Source: Actinomarinicola tropica (GTDB lineage Bacteria; Actinomycetota; Acidimicrobiia; Acidimicrobiales; SKKL01). From it: a DNA stretch of 64,000 nucleotides. Under the pieces are notes generated by a model. That model saw nothing but the letters and a program-made list of their open reading frames with translations, was not told the origin of the DNA and did no database searches. The position numbers were made by a program, and so were the translations under genes. The stretch is taken from assembly GCF_009650215.1 (NCBI RefSeq), contig NZ_CP045851.1, forward strand, positions 1,031,189 through 1,095,188, written 5' to 3'. Every line of letters starts with the position of its first letter. Within the stretch, counting starts at the first letter, position 1. Below, in pieces: positions 51,752 to 63,780 of the stretch.

Positions 51752-52998
51752 TGCCCTGGCCGTCCGACACCGACCCCGACGCCGAGCTGCAGGCGATCCT
51801 CGACCGCGAGCTCGAGCGGCAGAACACCACGATCCAGCTCATCGCCTCGGAGAACTTCACGTCCCCGGCGGTCATCGCCGCCACCGGCTCGGTCCTCACG
51901 AACAAGTACAGCGAGGGCTACCCGGGCAAGCGCTACTACGGCGGCAACGCCGTGGTCGACGAGGCCGAGGACCTCGCCCGTCGGCGGGTGTGCGACCTCT
52001 TCGGCGCCGAGCACGCCAACGTGCAGCCCCACTCGGGTGCCAACGCCAACCTCGCCGTCTACCTGGCGTTCCTCGAGGCCGGCGACACCGTCCTCGGCAT
52101 GAGCCTCGACCACGGCGGCCACCTCACCCACGGCTCGCCGGTGAACATCAGCGGCCGCATGTACGACTTCGTGCCCTACGGGGTCACCGAGTCCGACGAG
52201 CGCCTCGACTACGACCGCATCCGCGACCTCGCCGTCGAGCACCGCCCGAAGATGATCGTCGCCGGCGCCACCGCGTACCCGCGCGTCATCGAGCCCGAGC
52301 CGCTCCGCGCCATCGCCGACGAGGTCGGCGCCCTGCTGATGTTCGATGCCGCCCACATCGCGGGTCTCATCGCCGGCGGCGCCCACCCGAACCCCGTGCC
52401 GCACGCCGACGTCGTCACGTTCACCACGCACAAGACCCTCCGCGGCCCCCGGGGCGGGTGCATCCTCACCCGGTCCGAGCACGCCGCCGCCATCGACAAG
52501 GCGGTCTTCCCCGGGCTCCAGGGCGGCCCGCTCGAGCACGTCATCGCCGCCAAGGCCGTGGCCTTCCGCGAGGCCGCCGACCCGTCGTTCCGCACCTACG
52601 CGGCCCAGATCGTCGCCAACGCCCAGGCGCTCGCCCAGGCGCTGGGCCAGCAGGGGTTCCGCCTCGTCTCCGGCGGCACGGACAACCACCTGATGCTCGT
52701 CGACCTGCGGCCCTTCGACGCCGACCTCACCGGCAAGGCGGCCCAGGAGGTCCTCGACCGGGCCGGGATCACCCTGAACCGCAACGCCATCCCCGACGAC
52801 CCCCGCTCGCCGTTCGTCACGAGCGGCCTGCGCATCGGGACGCCGGCGGTCACCACCCAGGGCATGACCGAGACGGAGATGCCGCTCGTCGCCGACCTCA
52901 TCGCGCGTGCCCTGCGCCACCGCGACGACGACGCCGAGCTGTCGGCGGTCCGCGACGAGGTCACGACCCTCTGCGCCAAGTTCACCCCCTACCGCTGA
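51751..52998 (+). CDS. glyA: Serine hydroxymethyltransferase
   Basis: The 415-residue PLP enzyme makes glycine and 5,10-methylene-tetrahydrofolate from serine. It has [42 protein letters not shown] and the PLP lysine segment [14 protein letters not shown]. The start overlaps rpiB. A WecA-like gene follows after 16 bp. Confidence 0.97.
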   Translation: MPWPSDTDPDAELQAILDRELERQNTTIQLIASENFTSPAVIAATGSVLTNKYSEGYPGKRYYGGNAVVDEAEDLARRRVCDLFGAEHANVQPHSGANANLAVYLAFLEAGDTVLGMSLDHGGHLTHGSPVNISGRMYDFVPYGVTESDERLDYDRIRDLAVEHRPKMIVAGATAYPRVIEPEPLRAIADEVGALLMFDAAHIAGLIAGGAHPNPVPHADVVTFTTHKTLRGPRGGCILTRSEHAAAIDKAVFPGLQGGPLEHVIAAKAVAFREAADPSFRTYAAQIVANAQALAQALGQQGFRLVSGGTDNHLMLVDLRPFDADLTGKAAQEVLDRAGITLNRNAIPDDPRSPFVTSGLRIGTPAVTTQGMTETEMPLVADLIARALRHRDDDAELSAVRDEVTTLCAKFTPYR

Positions 52999-53014
52999 CC
53001 CGACGGGCACGGCC

Positions 53015-54187
53015 GTGACGGGGTGGGGGCCCTACGGCGTCGTCCTGGCGGCGACCGCGCTGACCACGCTCGTCGCGACGGGGGTGTGGCGGTGGTTCGC
53101 CGTCCGGCGGCGACTCGTCGTCCCCCCGGACGAGCGCAAGGTGCACGCGGTGCCGACGGCCACCCTCGGCGGGATCGGCATGCTCGTCGGTTTCGGCGTC
53201 GGGCTGCTGGTGGCGTGGGGGACCGGCGACTTCGCCGAGGTCTTCGGCGCGAGCACCGAGCCCCTCGGCGTCGCCCTCGCCGTGGTCGTCATCCACGGCG
53301 TCGGGGCCATCGACGAGGTGCGCAAGTCGATGGGGAGCCCGAGCTACCTGCACGACGGGCTGTCGGCGCCGGCGAAGATGGCGGGGATGGTGCTGGCGGG
53401 CAGCATCCTGTCGATCGCCGGCGTCACCGTCCTGCACTTCCGCGTGCCGTTCGGCGAGTCGCTCGGCTTCGGCGACCTGCTCGTGCTGTCACCGGACCTC
53501 TCGGCGCTCGTGACCGTGCTGTGGGTCCTCGGGATGGCCAACGCCATCAACTTCATCGACGGCCTGGACGGACTCGCCGCCGGCATCGTCGCCATCGCCT
53601 CGGGGGCGTTCTTCCTCTACGCCGACCTGCTGTCCGACGAGGGGCTGATCGACGGCACGAACATCGGGCCGCTGCTGGCCGTGATCGTCCTCGGGATGTG
53701 CGTCGGCTTCCTGCCGTGGAACGTGCACCCGGCGAAGATCTTCATGGGCGACAACGGCGCGCTGATGCTCGGCCTGCTGATGGCGGCGGCCACGATCTCG
53801 GTGGGCGGGCGCAGCTCCGACCCGTTCTCGGGCCAGACGTTCTTCTTCTACGCACCGCTGTTCATTCCCCTCGTCATCCTCGGGGTGCCGATCGTCGACA
53901 CCGCGGCGTCGATCATCCGGCGGGCCCTGCGGGGGAGCAGCCCGGCGGCGGCCGACAAGGACCACCTGCACCACCGCCTGATGCGCCTGGGGCACGGCCA
54001 GTGGCGCAGCGTCGTCATCCTGTGGCTGTGGACCGCGCTGCTCTCGGGCGTCGTGCTCTACCCGGCCTACACCGGCGAGGGCAACGCCGTGGTCCCCTTC
54101 GGCGTGGCCGCGCTCGGGCTCGCCCTGTACACGCTCTTCCACCCGGGTGTGCGGGCGGCACGGGCAGCCGCGGCCGACGATGACTAG
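53015..54187 (+). CDS. WecA/TagO-type undecaprenyl-phosphate glycosyl-1-phosphate transferase
   Basis: The 390-residue protein has about ten membrane helices and MraY/WecA-family motifs: DERKVHAVPTATLGGIGML, FIDGLDGLAAG with the catalytic Asp pair region, the HPAKIFMGDNGALMLG loop and a DKDHLHHRLMRLGHGQ cytoplasmic loop. It transfers a sugar phosphate to undecaprenyl phosphate, the first step for arabinogalactan- or teichoic-acid-like polymers. It keeps the typical actinobacterial place just upstream of the atp operon. Confidence 0.93.
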   Translation: MTGWGPYGVVLAATALTTLVATGVWRWFAVRRRLVVPPDERKVHAVPTATLGGIGMLVGFGVGLLVAWGTGDFAEVFGASTEPLGVALAVVVIHGVGAIDEVRKSMGSPSYLHDGLSAPAKMAGMVLAGSILSIAGVTVLHFRVPFGESLGFGDLLVLSPDLSALVTVLWVLGMANAINFIDGLDGLAAGIVAIASGAFFLYADLLSDEGLIDGTNIGPLLAVIVLGMCVGFLPWNVHPAKIFMGDNGALMLGLLMAAATISVGGRSSDPFSGQTFFFYAPLFIPLVILGVPIVDTAASIIRRALRGSSPAAADKDHLHHRLMRLGHGQWRSVVILWLWTALLSGVVLYPAYTGEGNAVVPFGVAALGLALYTLFHPGVRAARAAAADDD

Positions 54188-54232
54188 AGTCGCCGGGTCG
54201 ATCGGACCGGACGTCCATTCCCTGCGACGGAT

Positions 54233-54262
54233 TTGCACGGTCGCCGGGGGCATCCGTAGATT
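54233..54262 (+). promoter_or_regulatory. Promoter of the ATP synthase operon
   Basis: TTGCAC at 54233-54238, an 18-bp spacer and TAGATT at 54257-54262 lie in the 129-bp gap after the WecA-like gene. The transcript would have a leader of about 48 nt before GTG 54317, which carries a ribosome-binding site (CAGAGGG). Confidence 0.65.
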
Positions 54263-54316
54263 GCGCAATCGTTCACAAGCGTGCCGCCACGGTGCGCGCC
54301 GAGCAGAGGGCCTTTC

Positions 54317-54622
54317 GTGGAGCTTTCGCAGCGCAGCGAACCGACCAACAACTACGGCGACGGCCTGTCCATCGCGTTCGAGCTCGTCGGCACGCCCGCG
54401 ATCGTCGGCCTCCTCGGCTTCGGCCTCGACCGGTGGCTCGGCACCACGCCGATCTTCACGATCGTGCTCACCCTCGTCGCCCTGGCCACCGTGGCCGGCC
54501 TGACGATCTGGCGCTACAACGCCGAGATCCGCCGGGCCGACGCCGCCCGCCGAGCCGCCCGCGCCGAGCGCGGTCCCGCCCCCGCCCGCTGGGAGCGGCG
54601 GGCCACCGGAGCCGCCTCGTGA
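54317..54622 (+). CDS. AtpZ/AtpI-like membrane protein at the head of the atp operon
   Basis: The 101-residue protein has two membrane helices (around IAFELVGTPAIVGLLGFGLDRWLG and IFTIVLTLVALATVAGLTIW) and a basic C-terminus. The length and layout match AtpZ-type proteins, which with AtpI act in ion supply or c-ring assembly. GTG 54317 has AGAGGG six bases before it. The stop overlaps the next start as GTGA. Confidence 0.82.
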   Translation: MELSQRSEPTNNYGDGLSIAFELVGTPAIVGLLGFGLDRWLGTTPIFTIVLTLVALATVAGLTIWRYNAEIRRADAARRAARAERGPAPARWERRATGAAS

Positions 54623-55074
54623 CCACGACGGTCACCACGCGGTTCGACGAGACCGCGCCCGAGGCGGAGATCGCCCGAGACCTCGCCCGCCGGGGCCTCT
54701 GGGTCGCTCCCGCCCTCGTCGCCCTCGGCGCCCTCGGCTGGGGCGTCGACGGTGCGCTGTCGGTGGCCTTCGGCGTCGCCGTCGTCATCGGCAACTTCCT
54801 GCTCTCGGCGGCCATGCTCACCTACGCCGGCCGGATCTCGCTCGCCTTCGTCATGGGCGCCGCGCTCTTCGGCTACCTCGTGCGCCTCGGCCTCGTCGCC
54901 GCCGCGGTCCTCCTCGTGAAGGACCTCGGCTGGGTCGAGATCGTCCCGCTCGCCCTGACCCTCGCCATCACCCACCTCGGTCTCCTCTTCTGGGAGACCC
55001 GCTACGTCTCGGCGTCGCTGGCGTACCCGGCCCTCAAGCCCAAGCCCAGCGGTCCCTCGACCACCAAGGAGTGA
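54619..55074 (+). CDS. atpI: ATP synthase subunit I (AtpI-like)
   Basis: The 151-residue protein has four membrane helices between about residues 25 and 125 and a short charged N-terminus, fitting the AtpI family of assembly proteins for the c-ring. GTG 54619 overlaps the previous stop by GTGA, and its stop overlaps the atpB start the same way, so translation is coupled across three genes. Confidence 0.8.
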   Translation: MTTTVTTRFDETAPEAEIARDLARRGLWVAPALVALGALGWGVDGALSVAFGVAVVIGNFLLSAAMLTYAGRISLAFVMGAALFGYLVRLGLVAAAVLLVKDLGWVEIVPLALTLAITHLGLLFWETRYVSASLAYPALKPKPSGPSTTKE

Positions 55075-55838
55075 CCTCGCCCGTGTTCGGTGTCGCGTTC
55101 CCCCCGATCAGCCACCTCTTCGAATGGCCCGAGCTCCTCTTCGAGGGCACCCCGCTCGCGGTCAACAAGGTCACCCTCATCAACATCGGGGCGGTCGTCC
55201 TCATCCTCGGCTTCTTCTTCATCGCGGGTCGGAAGAAGGCGCTGGTCCCGACCGGCGCCCAGAACCTCGCCGAGTCCACGGTCGACTTCGTGCGCAACGG
55301 CGTCATCCTCCAGACGATGGGCCCGTCGGGCCTCACCTGGACGCCGTTCTTCCTCTTCCTGTTCCTCTTCATCTTCATCAACAACATCGTGAAGGTGATC
55401 CCGCCGATCCTCATGCCGGCCACCGGCCGCATGGCGACGCCGCTGTTCCTCGCGCTCGTCGTCTACGTGACCTGGATCTACCAGGGCATCAAGCACCAGG
55501 GCCTCGGCGGCTTCCTCAAGTCGTCGATGTTCCCGCCGGGGCTGCCCAAGGCGCTCTACCTGCTGGTGACCCCGATCGAGGCCATCTCGACGTTCCTCAT
55601 CCGGCCCTTCAGCCACGCGGTGCGACTCTTCGCCAACATGATGGCCGGCCACATCCTGCTCGCCACCTTCGCCGTCCTGTCGGCGTCGCTGTGGGTGGGG
55701 CAGTGGTACGCCGTCTTCCTGCCGTTCCCCTTCGCCATGCTCCTCGGGGTGTGGCTGTTCGAGGCGCTGGCCTCGTTCCTGCAGGCCTACATCTTCGTCG
55801 TCCTCACCGGCGTCTACATCGGCGGCTCGATCCACCCC

Positions 55839-55847
<9 letters not shown>
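55071..55847 (+). CDS. atpB: ATP synthase subunit a
   Basis: The 258-residue membrane protein has six helices, with the essential Arg in FSHAVRLFANMMAGH and the final helix FLQAYIFVVLTGVYIG. It forms the proton half-channels next to the c-ring. GTG 55071 has AAGGA before it. A 16-bp direct repeat begins at its stop codon. Confidence 0.96.
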
Positions 55848-56194
<347 letters not shown>

Positions 56195-56204
56195 GAGATC
56201 GATC

Positions 56205-56903
56205 GTGCGCATCCGTACCGCCCTTGCGGCGGTCCTGCTGCTCGTCGTCGCGACCCTCGGGTTCGCGTCGCCGGCCGGGGCCGCTGAGAGCATCGGGTCC
56301 TGTGTCGCCGAGGTCGCCGCCGAGGTCAACGCCCTCATGGAGGAGGGGATGTCGGAGTACGACGCCCTCCAGGAGGTCGAAGGCCAGGCCGAAGGCTGCG
56401 TCGAGGCGCCGAACCCGGTCCTGCCCGAGCTCAACGAGCTCATCTGGATCGGCATCGCCTTCATCGTGCTGCTCGCCCTCGGCATGAAGTTCGCGTACCC
56501 GGCCGTCGCCTCGGCGATGGAGGCCCGCTCGGAGAAGATCCGCAGCGACCTCGAGGCCGCCGAGCGGACCCGGCTCGACGCCGAGGCCGAGGCCGAGAAG
56601 TACCGCGCCTCGCTCGGTGACGCCCAGGCCGAGTCCGCCCGGATCCTCGACGAGGCCCGCACGTCGGCCGAGTCGGTCCGCGCCGAGCGCCTCGCCGCCG
56701 CGGAGTCCGAGGCCGCCGAGATCAAGGCCAAGGCCGTCGCCGACGCCGAGCAGATCAAGGCCCAGGCCCTCGCCGACCTGCGGTCGGAGGTCGTCGCCCT
56801 CGCGGTCGGCGCCGCCGAGCAGGTCGTCCAGCGCAACCTCGACGCCGCGGCCCAGGCCGAGCTCATCGAGAACTACATCAACCAGGTCGGGTCCCAGAAC
56901 TGA
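56205..56903 (+). CDS. atpF: ATP synthase subunit b with N-terminal signal peptide
   Basis: The 232-residue protein is longer than usual at its N-terminus. It starts with a signal-peptide-like stretch (RTALAAVLLLVVATLGF, cleavage likely after AGA at residue 26). An outside segment with Cys33 and Cys65 follows, then the normal membrane helix (LIWIGIAFIVLLALGMKFA, about 79-97) and a long Ala/Glu-rich coiled coil. The b subunit is the stator that holds F1. GTG 56205 has TAGGAGATCGATC upstream. The signal peptide and the cysteine pair are odd. Confidence 0.9.
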   Translation: MRIRTALAAVLLLVVATLGFASPAGAAESIGSCVAEVAAEVNALMEEGMSEYDALQEVEGQAEGCVEAPNPVLPELNELIWIGIAFIVLLALGMKFAYPAVASAMEARSEKIRSDLEAAERTRLDAEAEAEKYRASLGDAQAESARILDEARTSAESVRAERLAAAESEAAEIKAKAVADAEQIKAQALADLRSEVVALAVGAAEQVVQRNLDAAAQAELIENYINQVGSQN

Positions 56904-56940
56904 TGTCGCAGTTCGGATCGACCGCCGACGGGAGGAAGTG

Positions 56941-57468
56941 ATGGTCGGAGACCACGCCAAGGCCTACGCCGAGGCTCTCTTCGCCGTGACCCGCGTGGAG
57001 GACAACCACGACCGGGTCGAGGACGAGCTGTTCCGGTTCGCGCGGGCCCTCGAGGGCTCCGAGGAGCTCCAGGCCTCGCTCGCGGACCCGAGCACCCCGG
57101 CCGCGCGCCGCCAGCAGATCGTCGAGGACCTCCTCGGCTCGGCGGCCGACCGCACCACCGTCGGGATCGTGTCGCTGCTCGTCAGCACCGGTCGATCCAA
57201 GGACATCCCCCAGATCGTCGACGCCTTCGTCGAGCGGGTCGCTCAGCAGAGCGGACGCCGGGTCGCCACGGTGCGATCCGCGGTCGAGCTCACACCCGAT
57301 CAGCAGCAGCGGCTGGCGGCCGCCCTGCGCAGCTCCGTCGGCTCCGACGTCACGATCAAGGTCATCGTCGATCCCAGCGTCCTGGGCGGGATCGTCACCG
57401 AGATCGGCGACACGGTCATCGACGGCAGCGTCCGGCGCCGCCTCCACCAGCTGCGCGAAGCATTCTGA
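56941..57468 (+). CDS. atpH: ATP synthase subunit delta
   Basis: The 175-residue protein starts VGDHAKAYAEALFAVT and ends with the conserved DPSVLGGIVTEIGDTVIDGSVRRRLHQLREAF. It joins the stator b subunit to the top of F1. ATG 56941 has GGGAGGAAGTG just before it. Confidence 0.95.
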   Translation: MVGDHAKAYAEALFAVTRVEDNHDRVEDELFRFARALEGSEELQASLADPSTPAARRQQIVEDLLGSAADRTTVGIVSLLVSTGRSKDIPQIVDAFVERVAQQSGRRVATVRSAVELTPDQQQRLAAALRSSVGSDVTIKVIVDPSVLGGIVTEIGDTVIDGSVRRRLHQLREAF

Positions 57469-57495
57469 GCCCGCACAGGAGATCTGCGAGATCCA

Positions 57496-59132
<1,637 letters not shown>

Positions 59133-59133
<1 letters not shown>

Positions 59134-60098
59134 TGGCCGGCGGTCAGGAACGCCTCCTCCGGCGCCGCATCAACTCGGTCCAGTCGACCAAGAAGATCAC
59201 GCGCGCCATGGAGCTGATCGCGGCGACGCGCGTCGCCAAGGCGCAGCAGCGCGCCCAGGAGGCGCGCCCCTACGCCGAGCAGATCACCGGCGTCATCCAG
59301 GACCTCGCCGAGGGCGGCGCGGAGGTCAGCCATCCGCTGCTGAAGAAGGTGGAGGACCCGCAGAAGGTGGCGTTCGTGGTCATCACCTCCGACCGCGGCC
59401 TCGCCGGCGCCTACAACAGCTCCGTCATCCGCGCCGCGGAGCGCGAGATCATGGCGCTGCGGTCCGAGGGCAAGGACTACTCGCTCGTCATCATCGGCAA
59501 GAAGGCCGAGACGTACTTCCGGTTCCGGAACTACAAGATCGACGCCGTCTACCACAAGATGAGCGACACGCCCCGCTTCGAGGACGCCCGCACGGTGGCC
59601 AACAAGGTCGCCGACATGTTCATCGAGGGCGACGTCGACCAGGTCGAGCTCGTGTACACGCGCTTCTTGTCGATGGCCTCCCAGCAGGTCACCGTCCGGC
59701 GCTTCCTGCCCCTGCAGACCCGTGAGCGCGACGAGACGAGCGAGGCCCTCGCCGGCTTCGAGCTCGAGCCCTCGCCCGAGGCGGTCCTCACCGCCCTGCT
59801 CCCGCGCTACGTCGAGGCTCGCCTCTTCGCCGCCCTGCTCGACGCCGCGGCGTCCGAGCACGCCAACCGGCAGCGAGCGATGAAGGCGGCCACCGACAAC
59901 GCCGAGGAGCTCATCATCAAGCTGTCGCGGGCCATGAACCGGGCCCGTCAGGACGCCATCACCACCGAGATCATGGAGATCGTCGGCGGTGCCGAGGCGC
60001 TGCGTGCCGACAAGGGCGACGAGAGCGACCTCCTGCTCGACCACCTCTTCCCGGCCGAGCTGTTCCCCGACCACCACCCGCAGCACTTCGCACGCTGA
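59133..60098 (+). CDS. atpG: ATP synthase subunit gamma
   Basis: The 321-residue rotor shaft has the N-terminal coil INSVQSTKKITRAMELIAATRVAKAQ and the C-terminal coil ASEHANRQRAMKAATDNAEELI...RQDAITTEIMEIVGGAEAL. It carries a central domain longer than usual. It couples c-ring rotation to the alpha-beta hexamer. Confidence 0.96.
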
Positions 60099-61556
<1,458 letters not shown>

Positions 61557-61557
61557 C

Positions 61558-61944
61558 GTGCCGCTGCAGGTCGAGCTCGTCTCCCCCGAGCGCATCCTCT
61601 TCTCGGGCGAGGCCCGCGAGGTCGTGGCCCGCACGGCGGGGGGCGACATCGCGTTCCTCGAGGGCCACGTGCCCTTCATCGGCACGCTGCAGATCCACCC
61701 GGTCCAGATCCACATGCTCGACGGCACCGTCGAGGAGGTCGCGGTGCACGAGGGCTTCGTCGAGTGCGCTCACGACCGGGTGACGATCCTGTCGGACGTG
61801 GCCGAGCTCAAGTCGCAGATCGACGTGGCCCGGGCCGAGGCGGCCCGGGCCCGCGCCGAGGCCAACGCCGAGCAGCTCGACGACGTCGAGCGTGAGGCCG
61901 CGCTGCGCCGGGCGCACGTGCGCCTGCAGGTCGCGCAGGGCTGA
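61558..61944 (+). CDS. atpC: ATP synthase subunit epsilon
   Basis: The 128-residue protein has the N-terminal beta sandwich (LQVELVSPERILFSGEAREVVA...DIAFLEGHVPFIGTLQ) and a C-terminal helical hairpin with RAEAARARAEANAE. It regulates the enzyme. GTG 61558 follows the atpD stop by one base. The operon ends here, 10 bp from the convergent PPK2 gene. Confidence 0.95.
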   Translation: MPLQVELVSPERILFSGEAREVVARTAGGDIAFLEGHVPFIGTLQIHPVQIHMLDGTVEEVAVHEGFVECAHDRVTILSDVAELKSQIDVARAEAARARAEANAEQLDDVEREAALRRAHVRLQVAQG

Positions 61945-61954
61945 CGCCCGCCCG

Positions 61955-62791
61955 CTACTCGACCACCAACCCCTCGATGCCCGGTTCGGGGTCGGGCCAG
62001 GGCATCTCCAAGCGCTCCAGGGCGTCGACGACGACGCGCCCGACGACGAGGTCGCGGAACCACTTCTGGTCCGACGGCACCACGTACCAGGGCGCGTGCT
62101 CGGTGCTCGTGCGGGTGATGGCGTCCTCGTAGGCGGCCATGTACTCGCCCCAGCTCTCCCGCACCCGCAGGTCGTGGTGCTCGAACTTCCAGTGCTTCTT
62201 CGGGTTGTCGATGCGCTCCTGGAGGCGCTCGCGCTGCTCGTCGTGGGAGATGTGGAGCATGAACTTCAGGATGATCGTGCCCTCGTCGGCGAGCATCCGC
62301 TCGAAGTCGACGATGTGTCCGTAGCGCCGCCGCCAGCGTCCCTCCGGCACGAGGTCGTCGACGCGCACGACCAGGACGTCCTCGTAGTGGCTGCGGTTGA
62401 AGATGACGATCTCGCCGTCGGCGGGCGTGTGGCGGTGGACCCGCCACAGGTAGCCGTGGGCCAGCTCCTCCTCGGTCGGACGTCCGAAGCCCTTGACGGC
62501 GATGCCGAGGGGGCTGCCGGCGCCGAAGACCCGGCGGGTGGTGCTGTCCTTGCCCGAGGTGTCCATGCCCTGGAGGACCACGAGCACCTTGGCGGCCTTG
62601 GTGGCCCACAGCCGCTCCTGGAGGTCCCCGATGCGCTCGCTGAGCTCCTCGTTCAGGGCCTCGGCCGTGGCCTTCGCGTCCTCGTCGTCGGGACCGAGCA
62701 GGTCGTCGGCCCGGGTGGGGCGGTCGGCGAGCCCGGGGGCGTCGCCGGGGCTGATGCGGAAGCGGTCCGGGTCGAGCGAGGAGACGTCCAT
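61955..62791 (-). CDS. Polyphosphate kinase 2 family protein
   Basis: The 278-residue protein has the Walker A motif QGMDTSGKDSTTRRVF, the lid segment IFNRSHYEDVLVVRVDD and the typical ISHDEQRERLQERIDNPKKHWKF. PPK2 enzymes transfer phosphate between polyphosphate and nucleotides; whether this one makes ADP from AMP or ATP from ADP is not clear from the motifs. It is convergent with the atp operon, so the energy theme continues. Confidence 0.93.
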   Translation of the reverse strand: MDVSSLDPDRFRISPGDAPGLADRPTRADDLLGPDDEDAKATAEALNEELSERIGDLQERLWATKAAKVLVVLQGMDTSGKDSTTRRVFGAGSPLGIAVKGFGRPTEEELAHGYLWRVHRHTPADGEIVIFNRSHYEDVLVVRVDDLVPEGRWRRRYGHIVDFERMLADEGTIILKFMLHISHDEQRERLQERIDNPKKHWKFEHHDLRVRESWGEYMAAYEDAITRTSTEHAPWYVVPSDQKWFRDLVVGRVVVDALERLEMPWPDPEPGIEGLVVE

Positions 62792-62846
62792 CGTCGCTGT
62801 CTACCCGGCCCGAGGTCGTCCACGTCGGGTCGGTAGGGTCGGCGCC

Positions 62847-63764
62847 GTGGCCCGACGTCGACTCGCTGCCTGCCTGGTCCTGCCCGAGCCGCATCGCACG
62901 GAGGTCGACGGCCTCCGACGGGCGACCGGTGGCGAGGTGGCGCGGATCCCGCCGCACATCACGCTCGTCCCGCCCGTGAACGTACGGGAGGAGGCGTGGG
63001 ACGAGGCGCTCGAGGTGCTGCGCCGGGCCGCCGGCGCGCAGCCCGGTCCGCTCGACCTCGTCGTGGGTCCCGCGGCGACCTTCGCCCCCGTCAACCGCGT
63101 CGTCTACCTCGCGGTGGACGGTGACGCCACGGCACGCGCGCGGCTGCGCGACCTGCGGGCCGCTCTCCTTGTCGGCCCGCTCGAGCGCGACGAGCGTCGC
63201 CGGTTCATCCCGCACGTCACCCTCAGCCACCGGCTCCCGGAGGGGGACGACGCCCACGCGCTGGCGGTGCTCGGACGCTACGAGGAGCCCGTGCGGTTCG
63301 CCCACGTCGAGCTGCTCACCTACGACGACGAGGCGCGCCGCTGGGGGTCGTGGGCCGACGCCCGGATGGGTCCGGTGCGGGTCACGGGCCGGGGTGGCAT
63401 CGAGACCGAGCTGGGCGTGTCGGCGATCGTCCCGCCCGACGTCGTGGCCGGTCTCGCCGCCTGGGAGGTCCGGTCCGTCACGTTGCCGGACAGCGGCACC
63501 GTCGTCACCGGGCGTCGGGGTCGCGAGGTCGTCGGCGTGGCCGTGGGCGGCGTGGAGCGCTGGGGCGCGCGACGGGTCGGGCGGGTCGACGGGGTCGTCG
63601 TGGCGCCGCCCGAGCGGGGCGCCGGCCTCGGCCGCCATCTCGTCACGACCCTCGCCGCGGAGCTCGCCGATGCGGGGGCCGAGCGGATCGAACCGTCGGA
63701 GGACGCCGACGACGCGACCCGAGCGCTGGCTGACGCGGTCGGACTCGGAGCGCCCCAACCCTGA
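62847..63764 (+). CDS. 2'-5' RNA ligase-like (2H phosphoesterase) fused to a GNAT-like domain
   Basis: The 305-residue protein has an N-terminal 2H domain with two His-x-Thr motifs, PHITLVPPV and PHVTLSHRL, about 90 residues apart. The C-terminal part (about 180-305) looks like a truncated GNAT domain, with VVAPPERGAGLGRHLVTTLAAELADAGAERI containing an R-G-A-G-L-G loop. The substrate is not known. GTG 62847 is seven bases after TAGGGT (62834-62839). I have not seen this fusion described. Confidence 0.82.
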   Translation: MARRRLAACLVLPEPHRTEVDGLRRATGGEVARIPPHITLVPPVNVREEAWDEALEVLRRAAGAQPGPLDLVVGPAATFAPVNRVVYLAVDGDATARARLRDLRAALLVGPLERDERRRFIPHVTLSHRLPEGDDAHALAVLGRYEEPVRFAHVELLTYDDEARRWGSWADARMGPVRVTGRGGIETELGVSAIVPPDVVAGLAAWEVRSVTLPDSGTVVTGRRGREVVGVAVGGVERWGARRVGRVDGVVVAPPERGAGLGRHLVTTLAAELADAGAERIEPSEDADDATRALADAVGLGAPQP

Positions 63765-63780
63765 GCGGTACGCTCCAGGT

